Shown: positions 1 to 8,215 of the stretch, piece after piece
Layout: each line of letters opens with the position of its first letter
How positions within the stretch are numbered: the first letter of the stretch is position 1
Source: Oscillospiraceae bacterium
Lineage (GTDB): Bacteria > Bacillota > Clostridia > Oscillospirales > Ruminococcaceae
Assembly: GCA_018110825.1 (NCBI GenBank)
Contig: JAGBCL010000105.1
Span: 124,001 to 188,000 of the forward strand
DNA length: 64,000 nt
Reading direction: 5' to 3'
Made by a program: the position numbers and the translations under genes
Notes under the pieces: generated by a model
What the model saw: only the letters and a program-made list of their open reading frames with translations
What the model was told of the DNA's origin: nothing
The model's database searches: none

Positions 1-594
1 GCCTGAAGGAATTACGAATTCAGTCAATGCCTTGCAGTCCTGAAACGCACCCTCACCGATATATGTTACCGCTTCTGAAATCGGGAATTCTGACATTGAT
101 TCGCAGGAAGAAAACGCATAATCACCGATAACGGAAACTGATGACGGCATTGTAACCTTAATAAGCTTTCTGTTGTTAGAGAAAGCGTTCTTGCCGATTT
201 CAACAGTGTTTTTCGGAAGAGTTACAAGAGAAAGCTGATTTCTTGAAGTAAGGGCGTTTTCGGGAATGATTCCGTTTTCGGTTTCAGTTCCTGCAAGCTC
301 AAGAATTTCAAGATTCGGAATGTTTGTCAGTGCCGCATAATCGTCGGCATTCAGAGTACCCTCAAGAACAGCGACATTCTTTATAAAGTTGAAATCCGTG
401 CCGTCAGCCGCTTCTGTAAGAGCATCTGCAAGTTTTCCCATTTCAAAGCTTGCTACTGTGATGTTTTCGCTGTCATCAGCACTTGCTGTAAGCGGCAGAA
501 TTATAATACCCAGCAGAAGAGCAATTGCAACAAAAACAATAAAAATTCTCAGCACCAGGTTTTTCTTCTTCACGTATGTAGTCTTTTTTGCCAT
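1..594 (-). CDS. Leucine-rich-repeat (BspA-type) secreted or anchored protein, C-terminus off window
   Basis: The reading frame is open from an ATG at 594 to the window edge, giving 198 residues. A lysine-rich N-terminus is followed by one hydrophobic segment (about residues 13-36, ending in LTASADD), so the protein is exported or membrane anchored. From about residue 95 the sequence shows BspA-like leucine-rich repeats with the recurring pattern 'IGxxAFxxCxxL..V.IP' (GKNAFSNN, GDYAFSSC, GEGAFQDC). Such proteins usually act at the cell surface in adhesion or binding; no specific ligand can be read here. A GGAGG ribosome binding site lies within the end of the upstream gene, only 4 bases away, so the two genes are probably co-transcribed. 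The missing C-terminus would show any anchor or catalytic domain. Confidence 0.85.
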   Translation of the reverse strand, partial: MAKKTTYVKKKNLVLRIFIVFVAIALLLGIIILPLTASADDSENITVASFEMGKLADALTEAADGTDFNFIKNVAVLEGTLNADDYAALTNIPNLEILELAGTETENGIIPENALTSRNQLSLVTLPKNTVEIGKNAFSNNRKLIKVTMPSSVSVIGDYAFSSCESMSEFPISEAVTYIGEGAFQDCKALTEFVIPSG

Positions 595-598
595 TTGA

Positions 599-1432
599 TT
601 AATCCTCCCTGTTTTCGGTGTGGCCTATGGAAAATCTTCCCGCAATCTGAACGTCCTGCCCTGTAAACAGCAGAACGTCGGTTGTAAGCGGATTCTGAGC
701 CTTTCTGTATTCGCTCAGAATAACCGTGCCGAGTCCCTTTATGACATCGTTTGTAAGATTTTTCAGCACCAGCAGATTTTCTCTTGATGGAGCAACAACG
801 AGAAACTTCTCGCCGAATTTTTTCTTTACCGCAGAATGAAAATCGTTGCACAGCATAAGTGCACTGCTGAAAGTTTCAGCTTCAATTTTTATTTCCAGTG
901 CCATGAGGCCGCCCGGAAGTTCTTCCTCGCTTATCACTGCCCTGGAGAGAAGTCTGCACATATTTCTGTCTGCAACCGAAAAAACGACTTCCTTCGGAAC
1001 GCTCCAGCGTTTAAGAGTTGCTTCGTCAAGGAAAAAAATCGTCTCGTCATCGGGTGTGTAAACAACAACCTTTTTCAGTCCCTCTACAAAGTCGGTGCTT
1101 ATCATATTCCGTCTGACATCCTTGTCACGCATAGGCATAAGACGGAGAAACTCCTGACCGTTGGTGAAAGAAATCATTCTGCTTTTTGTGGCAACCTCTT
1201 TTTCGAGGCGGCGGACGATTTTCTCCAGTTTTTCGTCGGTAGGATTTTTCTCATAAGCCGCACGGGGCTTTGTTGTATCAAATCTGAAAGAAGCCGTGCC
1301 GTTAGCAAGCTCGTAGCTGTTTCTGCTTTCGTGGGAAATAATGTGGAGGTGCAGATTCTTCAGTATGTTTCTGAATTCAGCTTCAAATTTATCATGAGTA
1401 AAAAAACCGCCGAGTTTGTCCGTCAGTTTCAT
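599..1432 (-). CDS. DUF1444 (YtpQ-like) family protein, function unknown
   Basis: This 277-residue soluble protein starts at the ATG at 1432, preceded by an AAAGGAG site. The longer open frame upstream has no such site and is hydrophobic nonsense. There is no signal peptide or membrane segment. Sequence features such as 'FVEGLKKVVVYTPDD', 'KKFGEKFLVVAPSRENLL' and the length resemble the DUF1444/YtpQ family of Firmicutes, which has no established reaction. I assign the family by general resemblance only. It precedes the leucine-rich-repeat gene by 4 bases and probably shares its transcript. No catalytic motif is recognisable. Confidence 0.6.
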   Translation of the reverse strand: MKLTDKLGGFFTHDKFEAEFRNILKNLHLHIISHESRNSYELANGTASFRFDTTKPRAAYEKNPTDEKLEKIVRRLEKEVATKSRMISFTNGQEFLRLMPMRDKDVRRNMISTDFVEGLKKVVVYTPDDETIFFLDEATLKRWSVPKEVVFSVADRNMCRLLSRAVISEEELPGGLMALEIKIEAETFSSALMLCNDFHSAVKKKFGEKFLVVAPSRENLLVLKNLTNDVIKGLGTVILSEYRKAQNPLTTDVLLFTGQDVQIAGRFSIGHTENRED

Positions 1433-1539
1433 GGCAAGCAGGCTCCTTTCGTAAATTTCAAAATACAAATATAGTATAGCATATCTGAAGAAAATTGTAC
1501 ACACTTTTTCGGGATATTTTTTAAAAAATTATCAGCAAA

Positions 1540-2265
1540 TCAATCGTGTCTTTGTTCTGTATTTGCAAAGGTTTCGCAGAAGCGTCCCGCAAAAGCAGGC
1601 TCCTCGCCCTTGACGTAAAGATGTGAAATATCTCCGAAGGCACTGACACGGAAGGACGCAATTCCGTCACGTCTTTCCTCCGTATTCACAGTTGTCACAG
1701 AGGTAGGTGCAGCCATAAAGCCGTGCCACAAAGCCATAGGCGAAATACCGAGCAGGTGACCCAGTATTACACATTCCACACCGAAGTGGCAGAAAATTGC
1801 GATAGTGTCCTCGTTGGGATTTTCAGCACGGTAATACATACCCTCACGCTTGTAACCGTGACGTGCAAGAAGCTCATCAAGTCCGTCCCATACCCAGCGC
1901 AGACCTTCCTCCATTCCAGCCTCTTTCATAACAGGCACGTCGTACCACTTGTCCTTGTCGTAATATTCAGGTACGGCCGTCCATTTTTCGGGAAGCATAT
2001 CCCATGGGATACGTCTTTCGCCGTTTTCACCGAGGATACGGGTGTTGTATTCCCTTGCCCAAGGGAGTATCTCAGCTTCTCGGCCTGCCTTTTTCAGCGT
2101 AAGTGAAGCGGTGTCCCGTGCCCTGCCGAGAGGTGAAACGTAGTACGCTTTTATATCAAGGGGTGCAATTCTTTCCGCAAGCATTTCAGCCTCTTTCCAG
2201 CCCTTTTCGGTAAGGGAATCTATTTCGTAATTCGGGTCGCCGTGGCGGATGATGAGTAGTTTCAT
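1540..2265 (-). CDS. Histidine phosphatase superfamily protein
   Basis: This 241-residue protein begins MKLLIIRHGD; the ATG at 2265 has a GGAGGT site 6 bases upstream. The RHG motif at residues 7-9 carries the histidine that is phosphorylated in this superfamily. A second conserved histidine is in 'IFCHFGVECVILGHL'. The 'YVSPLGRARDTASL' segment is the conserved substrate-phosphate-binding arginine region. The family includes cofactor-dependent phosphoglycerate mutases and many broad-specificity phosphatases. The divergent middle (WDMLPEKW, YYDKDKWYDVP) argues against a housekeeping mutase, and the substrate cannot be inferred. It follows the phosphofructokinase gene on the same strand, separated by a hairpin. 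Confidence 0.85.
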   Translation of the reverse strand: MKLLIIRHGDPNYEIDSLTEKGWKEAEMLAERIAPLDIKAYYVSPLGRARDTASLTLKKAGREAEILPWAREYNTRILGENGERRIPWDMLPEKWTAVPEYYDKDKWYDVPVMKEAGMEEGLRWVWDGLDELLARHGYKREGMYYRAENPNEDTIAIFCHFGVECVILGHLLGISPMALWHGFMAAPTSVTTVNTEERRDGIASFRVSAFGDISHLYVKGEEPAFAGRFCETFANTEQRHD

Positions 2266-2288
2266 ATATAACCTCCATAACACAAATC

Positions 2289-2309
2289 GGGCGGATACGA
2301 AATCCGCCC
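2289..2309 (-). terminator. Hairpin terminator after phosphofructokinase
   Basis: An 8-base-pair stem GGGCGGAT/ATCCGCCC with a 5-base loop lies between the phosphofructokinase stop codon and the histidine phosphatase start. The tail on the minus strand is GATTTG, so termination may be partial. Confidence 0.6.
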
Positions 2310-2321
2310 TTATAATATAAT

Positions 2322-3407
2322 TTAATCTCCGAAAGAAATTCCGAGATGTCTTGCTGTAACAACCATCTGGTGGTCTTCTGTTACAAACTTTGTCTTGCCT
2401 GCAACCTCATTCAGTGGATTTTCCGTAATCGCATTCTTTACCATTGCAACCGAGTAGCCGTACTTTTCCTTTTCGATAAGCTTTGCGGCACGTACTCCGA
2501 ACTTTGTTGCAAGAACTCTGTCATAAGCTGACGGACTTCCTCCTCTTAACATATGTCCGGGCACGCAGACTCTTGTTTCAATTCCGGTGCCCTTCTGAAT
2601 CTGTGCGGCAAGTCGGCTTGTAGCTGTTGTGATGCCAGCCTCCTGACGAAGCTTAGCACGTTCCTTCTTTTTCATCTTTGCTTCTTCGATATCGTAAGCA
2701 CCCTCTGCAAAAGCAACGATTGAGAATGTCTTTCCTGCTGCGGAGCGCTTGTTGAGTGCTTCAATAACTTTTTCGGAATCGTAAGGAATTTCAGGGATGA
2801 TGATGATATCAGCGCCGCCTGCGATACCCGAATAAAGTGTAAGCCAGCCAGCCTTGTTGCCCATAACCTCAACCATAAGAATACGGCTGTGGGAAGCTGC
2901 TGTTGTATGGAGTCTGTCGATAACGTCAGTTGCAATATCAACAGCTGTATGGAAACCGAAAGTTACGTCCGTGCCGAAAATATCGTTGTCGATAGTCTTT
3001 GGCAGACCGATAACATTCAGTCCTTCTTCGGAAAGGAGGTTAGCGGTTTTGTGAGTACCGTTGCCGCCGAGAGTCAGCAGGCAGTCAAGCTTCTGCTTCT
3101 TGTAGGTTTCCTTCATAGCCTTCACCTTGTCAACGTTATCCTCGCCGATAACGGACATCATCTTGAACGGCTGACGCTTTGTGCCGAGGATTGTTCCGCC
3201 CTGAGTGAGAATACCCGAAAATTCGGACGGCTGCATATCTCTTGCGATGTTGTTGATAAGACCGTAGTAACCGTTCTGAATACCAACGATTTCAACGTTG
3301 TCCTCGCCCATTCTTTCGAAGCATGCCTTTGCAACACCTCTGATTGTTGCATTAAGACCCGGGCAGTCACCGCCGCTTGTAAGGATACCTATTCTTCTCT
3401 TAGCCAT
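2322..3407 (-). CDS. pfkA: 6-phosphofructokinase
   Basis: This 361-residue cytosolic enzyme phosphorylates fructose 6-phosphate to fructose 1,6-bisphosphate, the committing step of glycolysis. The ATG at 3407 follows GGAGG. Family motifs are clear: SGGDCPGLNA (11-20), GGTILGT, GGNGTHKTANLL (114-125), LPKTIDND (135-142) and 'MGNKAGWL'. The residues that separate ATP- from pyrophosphate-using enzymes are mixed: glycine in the GG-x-G position (117), as in ATP enzymes, but lysine 137 in PKTIDND, as in pyrophosphate and group III enzymes, and asparagine 116 where aspartate is usual. The phosphoryl donor is therefore not certain. Pyruvate kinase is encoded 6 kb away. Confidence 0.95.
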   Translation of the reverse strand: MAKRRIGILTSGGDCPGLNATIRGVAKACFERMGEDNVEIVGIQNGYYGLINNIARDMQPSEFSGILTQGGTILGTKRQPFKMMSVIGEDNVDKVKAMKETYKKQKLDCLLTLGGNGTHKTANLLSEEGLNVIGLPKTIDNDIFGTDVTFGFHTAVDIATDVIDRLHTTAASHSRILMVEVMGNKAGWLTLYSGIAGGADIIIIPEIPYDSEKVIEALNKRSAAGKTFSIVAFAEGAYDIEEAKMKKKERAKLRQEAGITTATSRLAAQIQKGTGIETRVCVPGHMLRGGSPSAYDRVLATKFGVRAAKLIEKEKYGYSVAMVKNAITENPLNEVAGKTKFVTEDHQMVVTARHLGISFGD

Positions 3408-3434
3408 TTTAATTTCCTCCTTTTTAAAACAAAA

Positions 3435-3461
3435 GGGACGCACGCTTTTTTGCGGCGTCCC
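3435..3461 (-). terminator. Terminator after the GGDEF-EAL gene
   Basis: GGGACGC and GCGTCCC pair around a 13-base loop. On the minus strand the stem is followed by TTTTGTTTT. It lies 7 bases past the GGDEF-EAL stop codon and before the phosphofructokinase start. Confidence 0.75.
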
Positions 3462-3467
3462 CTCAAC

Positions 3468-5744
3468 TTATGCGTTAACATTCATGCCGCACTTCATTGC
3501 CATAAACTCTTCAAACTTATCAGCAGGCATTGGTCTGCCGAAGAAGTAGCCCTGTGCGTGGTCACAGCCTGATTCCTTGAGAATTTCAGCCTGACCGACT
3601 GTTTCGATACCCTCTGCAATTGTTTCGATTTTCTTTGATTTTGCAATTCTTATAACCGCAGAAACGATTTCTCTGGATATTTCGTCCTCTTCGAGATACA
3701 TTATAAATGAACGGTCCAGTTTAAGCAGGGTAATCGGAAGCACCTGTATGTAGCTCAGTGACGAGTAACCCGTACCAAAGTCGTCCATTGAAAGTTTTAC
3801 GCCAAGCTCCTTGATTTCCTTCATTTGCTGAACAGCGTGGTCGATATCCTTAAGTGCAAGGGATTCTGTAAGTTCAACGTCCAGCCATTGCGGGTCAAGT
3901 CCCGTTTCGGCAAGTGCACCCTGAATAACTTCCTTTACATCAGTCTGATAAAAGTCAACAGCAGTGAGGTTGATGGAAACGGTAATAGGCGGGAAGCCCA
4001 TGTCCTGCCACTTTTTGTTCTGTCTGCACGCTTCATGAAGCACGAATTTACTGATATCAGTAATAAGCAGGGAATTTTCCGCAACAGGAATAAACTGATT
4101 AGGCGGAATGATTGTGCCATTAGGCTTTATCCAGCGGATAAGCGCTTCCATACCGATGAGAGTGCCGTCGGTAAGATTGATTTTCGGCTGATAGTAGAGT
4201 ACAAGTTCGCCATTTTCAAGAGCGTGTGCAAGTTCACTTTCGAGAGCGTTGCCCGCGAGGATTTTTTCGTGAACCTTGTTGTCAAAGCGGATAATATCGC
4301 CCTTTGTTCCGTCGGACATACTGAGAGAGAATTCAGCGTGGTCGAGGATTGCGGCAAAATTGTCGCCGCCGTCAGACATCTTGCAGTAGCCTGCCGAGCA
4401 GGTTACACTCTGATTCATGAGGAATTCGTTGCTTACTGTCTGAAGCTTATTCTGGATTTTCTTGATAAGTGTAACAGGGAGACTTTCGTCGCCGTTATCG
4501 TGAACGAGTATCGCGAAGTTATCGCCGCCTATTCTTGCACCGAAGCCGCCGCCTGAAAGCAAATCCTTGATGATTTTGCCGAATTCGTTCAGCAGCTTGT
4601 TGCCGTTAAGGTAACCACAGGTATCATTGATGATATGGAAGTTGTCGATGTCAAGAACAATAACCCAGTAGGTCTGATTTGCTTCCTGATAACATTCAAA
4701 GGTTTCCTGACCTATCTGCATGAACTTGTTTCTGTTGTAAATCTGTGTCACGTCATCGATATACGCCATTTTTTCGATAAGGATATCCTTTTCCTTATCC
4801 TTCGTGATATCGAGAACGGCGCCGCCTATGTCAGCAATTACACGGTTTTTCCCCGGATTAACCTTATAGCGGAACTGATACCAGTGGTATGTATTGTCCG
4901 CAGCAAGCATACGGAATTCCGTGCTGTGAATGGTATGGTCACCGCTTCTCGTGTTTGTCATTGTGCCCTCAAGTGCGTCATAAATCATAACGTCCTCGGG
5001 ATGGAATCTTGCACGGAATACGCCCGGAGAAACCATTTCGCTGTTTATTCCCAGCATTTTCTGAAGCTGTTCGGAAATATGATAATTGCTTGCTCCCGAT
5101 TCCTTCAGAAGCAGACCGATTTCGGAAAGTTCCATCGAGAACATATAACGTTTTTCCGATTCAGCAAGATTTTTTGAATACTGAATAAGGTCTTCCTTCA
5201 TCTTTACAGTTTCCGAAAGGTCATGCCCTATGGAAAGCATAAGATAGGATTTATGTTTTTTGAATGTGTTTACGCTGATTATGGAAGTATTCCATACCGT
5301 GCAGACCTTTGCACCGCCTTTTGCGGTAACATTGAATTCTTCATCGCGGTTATTTACAATTGCCTGCAGACTAGGAGCAAAAGCGTCCGGAGGGAGAACC
5401 TTTTCAAGATTCCTCATATTGTACAGGTCTTCCGAAGTGTAGCCGATTGTCTTGGTAAGCTCGCTGTTTACCTCGATATACTTGAAATCAGCGTCCCACA
5501 GAATAGCCATAGCGTTTATGTTATGCATGATTTTTGAAATATTTTCTCTGTCGCGGATAACTTTTTCACGCTTGTAATTCAGAAGTACGGAGATAAGAAT
5601 TACCGCCGAGATGGCAGCAACCGCAGCAAAACTTATCATAATGACAGTGGTATAGGAAGGAATTCTCAGCGCAATGCTGAGCACAGTAAAAAACGCAGCA
5701 ATGTATGCAGAGATAATTATAAATATCTTTGACCGGCTATGCAC
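3468..5744 (-). CDS. Membrane-bound PAS-GGDEF-EAL cyclic-di-GMP protein
   Basis: The start is the GTG at 5744, placed 6 bases after AGGAGGG, giving 758 residues; the longer ATG frame upstream would contain this ribosome binding site in its coding sequence. Two membrane segments (about 8-28 and 33-55) are followed by two PAS-like sensor regions (about 90-200 and 215-335), a GGDEF domain (about 340-490) and an EAL domain (about 505-745). The diguanylate cyclase signature reads GGDNF rather than GG[D/E]EF, so synthesis is probably weak or absent. The EAL domain keeps its landmarks: MEALIRW, SINLT, ELTES, MDDFGTGYSSL, LKLDRSF, AEGIET and QGYFFGRP. The protein is therefore most likely a c-di-GMP phosphodiesterase with a sensory or GTP-binding GGDEF. 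It fits a motile bacterium whose flagellar operon is in this window. Confidence 0.92.
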   Translation of the reverse strand: MHSRSKIFIIISAYIAAFFTVLSIALRIPSYTTVIMISFAAVAAISAVILISVLLNYKREKVIRDRENISKIMHNINAMAILWDADFKYIEVNSELTKTIGYTSEDLYNMRNLEKVLPPDAFAPSLQAIVNNRDEEFNVTAKGGAKVCTVWNTSIISVNTFKKHKSYLMLSIGHDLSETVKMKEDLIQYSKNLAESEKRYMFSMELSEIGLLLKESGASNYHISEQLQKMLGINSEMVSPGVFRARFHPEDVMIYDALEGTMTNTRSGDHTIHSTEFRMLAADNTYHWYQFRYKVNPGKNRVIADIGGAVLDITKDKEKDILIEKMAYIDDVTQIYNRNKFMQIGQETFECYQEANQTYWVIVLDIDNFHIINDTCGYLNGNKLLNEFGKIIKDLLSGGGFGARIGGDNFAILVHDNGDESLPVTLIKKIQNKLQTVSNEFLMNQSVTCSAGYCKMSDGGDNFAAILDHAEFSLSMSDGTKGDIIRFDNKVHEKILAGNALESELAHALENGELVLYYQPKINLTDGTLIGMEALIRWIKPNGTIIPPNQFIPVAENSLLITDISKFVLHEACRQNKKWQDMGFPPITVSINLTAVDFYQTDVKEVIQGALAETGLDPQWLDVELTESLALKDIDHAVQQMKEIKELGVKLSMDDFGTGYSSLSYIQVLPITLLKLDRSFIMYLEEDEISREIVSAVIRIAKSKKIETIAEGIETVGQAEILKESGCDHAQGYFFGRPMPADKFEEFMAMKCGMNVNA

Positions 5745-5903
5745 TGTAATCCCTCCTTCCTGAAAATATAACGGCGTCTTGTACAAAAGCCTGAACATTT
5801 GCACACACATTTTGCCGATTAGCTTTTAAAATGTCTGTTTTTCAGTTCGTATTGCAACAAGGACGCACTGATAAGATTATATTTAGTATATAATTACAAT
5901 TAC

Positions 5904-5932
5904 ATTATACAAAATCAAGTCATTTTTGTCAA
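5904..5932 (-). promoter_or_regulatory. Sigma-A promoter of the GGDEF-EAL gene
   Basis: On the minus strand TTGACA (5932-5927), a 17-base spacer and TATAAT (5909-5904) form a consensus promoter. The resulting leader to the GTG at 5744 would be about 155 bases. Confidence 0.8.
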
Positions 5933-5995
5933 TAATTATAAAGCCCAAACACCGAATTTAAGCGAAAATTTCACAAAGCCGACACAATTAAATGT

Positions 5996-6022
5996 TAAAA
6001 TATATAAAGCAGATGCCGATTA
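5996..6022 (+). promoter_or_regulatory. Possible sigma-28 promoter for the response regulator
   Basis: TAAAATAT, 11 bases, then GCCGATTA matches the TAAAGTTT-N11-GCCGATAA motility-sigma consensus at 6/8 and 7/8 positions. The perfect site at 52383 shows which consensus this genome uses. Confidence 0.4.
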
Positions 6023-6073
6023 ATAATGAATTTTGACGAATACATATTTCAAATACTGAAAGGACGATGAGTT

Positions 6074-6745
6074 ATGCCGAAGATTCTTATTGTTGACGAT
6101 GAAAAAATGATACGCAATGTTGTTAAGGAGTATGCCGAATTTGAAGGCTATGAAACTGCCGAGGCTGAAAACGGAATGGAAGCAGTTGAGCTTTGCCGCA
6201 AAGAAAACTTCGACATCATCATCATGGATATTATGATGCCCCGTCTGGACGGTTACTCAGCGGTAAAGGAAATCCGCAAGACAAAGCAGATTCCCGTGAT
6301 AATGCTTTCCGCAAGAGGCGAGGAATACGACAAGCTTTTCGGATTTGAAATCGGCGTTGATGATTATGTTGTAAAGCCGTTCTCACCTAAGGAACTGCTT
6401 GCGAGAATAAAAGCCGTGCTGAAAAGAGGCGGTGCAGGCGAGGAAACAAAGATTGAGAAAATCTGCTTTGAGGGACTTGAAATCAATATTACAGGCAGAG
6501 AGGTTACGATTGACGGAAAAGCTGCACAGCTCACCCCTAAGGAATACGATTTGCTTTTCTATCTCGTACGCAACAAAGGAATTGCTCTGTCCCGTGAAAA
6601 GCTTCTTGAAGAAGTGTGGGGCTATGATTTTTACGGTGACGACCGTACCGTTGATACACATATCAAGATGCTGAGAAGTTCACTTGGTGATTACAGAAAA
6701 TTCATCATCACCCTTCGTGGCATGGGATACAAATTTGAGGCATAA
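6074..6745 (+). CDS. OmpR/PhoB-family response regulator
   Basis: This 223-residue regulator has an N-terminal receiver domain with the acidic pair in VDDEK (8-9), the phosphoacceptor aspartate in 'IIMDIMMP' (about residue 52) and the lysine in 'VKPFSPKEL' (about 101). A C-terminal winged-helix DNA-binding domain follows (LTPKEYDLLFYLVRNKG..VWGYDFYGDDRTVDTHIKMLRSSLG). It is read together with the kinase 18 bases downstream. The regulated genes are unknown; envelope genes around 12-19 kb share an upstream element and are possible targets, but nothing here proves it. Confidence 0.93.
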   Translation: MPKILIVDDEKMIRNVVKEYAEFEGYETAEAENGMEAVELCRKENFDIIIMDIMMPRLDGYSAVKEIRKTKQIPVIMLSARGEEYDKLFGFEIGVDDYVVKPFSPKELLARIKAVLKRGGAGEETKIEKICFEGLEINITGREVTIDGKAAQLTPKEYDLLFYLVRNKGIALSREKLLEEVWGYDFYGDDRTVDTHIKMLRSSLGDYRKFIITLRGMGYKFEA

Positions 6746-6763
6746 TGCGGAAAGGATTTCGTT

Positions 6764-8215
6764 TTGAGAAGTAACCTTAAAAGTATCCGCAACACGGTAT
6801 GGCTTTACTTTGCAATCTTTATCAGCAGTATTCTTTTCCTGCTGTGGTTCAGCTTCGGCGTGTCGCTGGAGTCAAGCTACAAGAGAACAAAGATACAGAA
6901 CATCTTTGACATAGCAGGCTATATCCTCACAGGCTGGAGTGCTGACGAATTTACAATTGAAAGCCTTGACCGTATTGCTTACGATAACAACATGTGTATC
7001 CTTATTCAGGATTCCTACGGCAACACAGTCTACTCTTACGATATGATGGCAAACAACTGCCTTGTGCATGGTATTTTCGGCATGGAGCTTCATAAATACC
7101 GTGCCGCTGCACTTGACAGCAACTCGGGAATTTATTATGCTGAGGTAAACAATCCCCGATTCAACAACAACACCATGCTGTTTGTGATGGTGCTGGGAGA
7201 AATGGATGATCCGAGCGGTTATATTTATCTCAACACATCTCTTGAACCGCTTGAATCCACAAAGGATATTATTTACCGTCAGATTTTCTGGATAAGCATT
7301 ATGCTTCTTATCCTCGGTCTTGGTATTTCCTATTTTCTTGCACGTCTTATCGAAACGCCTATCGGACGAATCACAAAGTCTGCAAAGGTTATGGGGCAGG
7401 GCGATTACACGGTGCAGTTTGACGGAAGAGGCTACACCGAAACGGAGCTTCTTGCGGAAACTCTTAACCATGCCGCTGAGGAAATTTCAAAGGTTGACAC
7501 CCTACAGCGTGACCTTATCGCAAATATTTCCCACGACCTTCGTACGCCGCTTACAATGGTAAAGGCATACGCTGAAATGATACGCGACCTGTCGGGAGAC
7601 AACCCCGTAAAGCGTGAAGAGCATATCGGTATCATTATCGAGGAAAGCGACAGACTTGCCGCACTTGTAAACGACATTCTCGACCTGTCGAAGCTTGAAA
7701 GCGGTACGGCAGGAATTGAAAAATCCACATTTTCCATAACAAGAAAAATTCACGATATAATGAGCCGTTATACCCTGCTTGTTGAGCAGAAGGGTTACAG
7801 CTTCCATCTGAGCACGGAAAAGGATTTTGAAATTGAAGCCGACGTAATAAAAATTGAGCAGGTGCTCTATAACCTTATCAATAACGCCGTGAATTATACG
7901 GGTGAAAACAAAACAGTATACATTACACAGATTATCAAGGATAATACTACCGCACGAATTGAAATCACCGATACGGGCAAGGGTATCGAGCCTGAACTTC
8001 TTCCGCTTATTTTCGACAGATACTACCGTGCGGAAAAGAGCCGCCGAGAGGTAATCGGCACGGGTCTTGGTCTGTCCATTGTAAAGCAGATTTTGAAGCA
8101 GCACAACTTCAAATTCGGTGTGCGCTCTGAGCTTAACGTGGGCAGCACATTCTGGTTTGAGGTGAAGGGTAAGGTTACGGGAGATTATAACGAGGAGGGG
8201 AATGACAATGACTAA
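6764..8215 (+). CDS. Membrane sensor histidine kinase
   Basis: This 483-residue kinase uses a TTG start at 6764 preceded by AAAGGA. It has two membrane segments (about 12-32 and 173-195) flanking a sensor region of about 140 residues, then HAMP, HisKA with the phosphorylated histidine in 'NISHDLRTPLTMVKAYAEM', and HATPase with NNAVNYTG, DTGKGI and GTGLGLSIV. It pairs with the response regulator just upstream. The periplasmic-side sensor region has no recognisable ligand motif. The last 8 codons overlap the ribosome binding site and, if 8208 is the start, the first codons of the endonuclease III gene, suggesting translational coupling. Confidence 0.94.
   Translation: MRSNLKSIRNTVWLYFAIFISSILFLLWFSFGVSLESSYKRTKIQNIFDIAGYILTGWSADEFTIESLDRIAYDNNMCILIQDSYGNTVYSYDMMANNCLVHGIFGMELHKYRAAALDSNSGIYYAEVNNPRFNNNTMLFVMVLGEMDDPSGYIYLNTSLEPLESTKDIIYRQIFWISIMLLILGLGISYFLARLIETPIGRITKSAKVMGQGDYTVQFDGRGYTETELLAETLNHAAEEISKVDTLQRDLIANISHDLRTPLTMVKAYAEMIRDLSGDNPVKREEHIGIIIEESDRLAALVNDILDLSKLESGTAGIEKSTFSITRKIHDIMSRYTLLVEQKGYSFHLSTEKDFEIEADVIKIEQVLYNLINNAVNYTGENKTVYITQIIKDNTTARIEITDTGKGIEPELLPLIFDRYYRAEKSRREVIGTGLGLSIVKQILKQHNFKFGVRSELNVGSTFWFEVKGKVTGDYNEEGNDND

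Larger units (their letters stand above)
5745..6073. promoter_or_regulatory. Divergent intergenic region between GGDEF-EAL and two-component genes
   Basis: These 329 A+T-rich bases hold no gene. They carry a sigma-A promoter for the minus-strand GGDEF-EAL gene and a sigma-28-like promoter for the plus-strand response regulator, both listed separately. No other structure is evident. Confidence 0.6.

Noticed and set aside
5745..6073. c-di-GMP riboswitch ahead of the GGDEF-EAL or two-component genes
   Set aside because: None of the conserved GEMM core sequence is present; the region shows only promoters.
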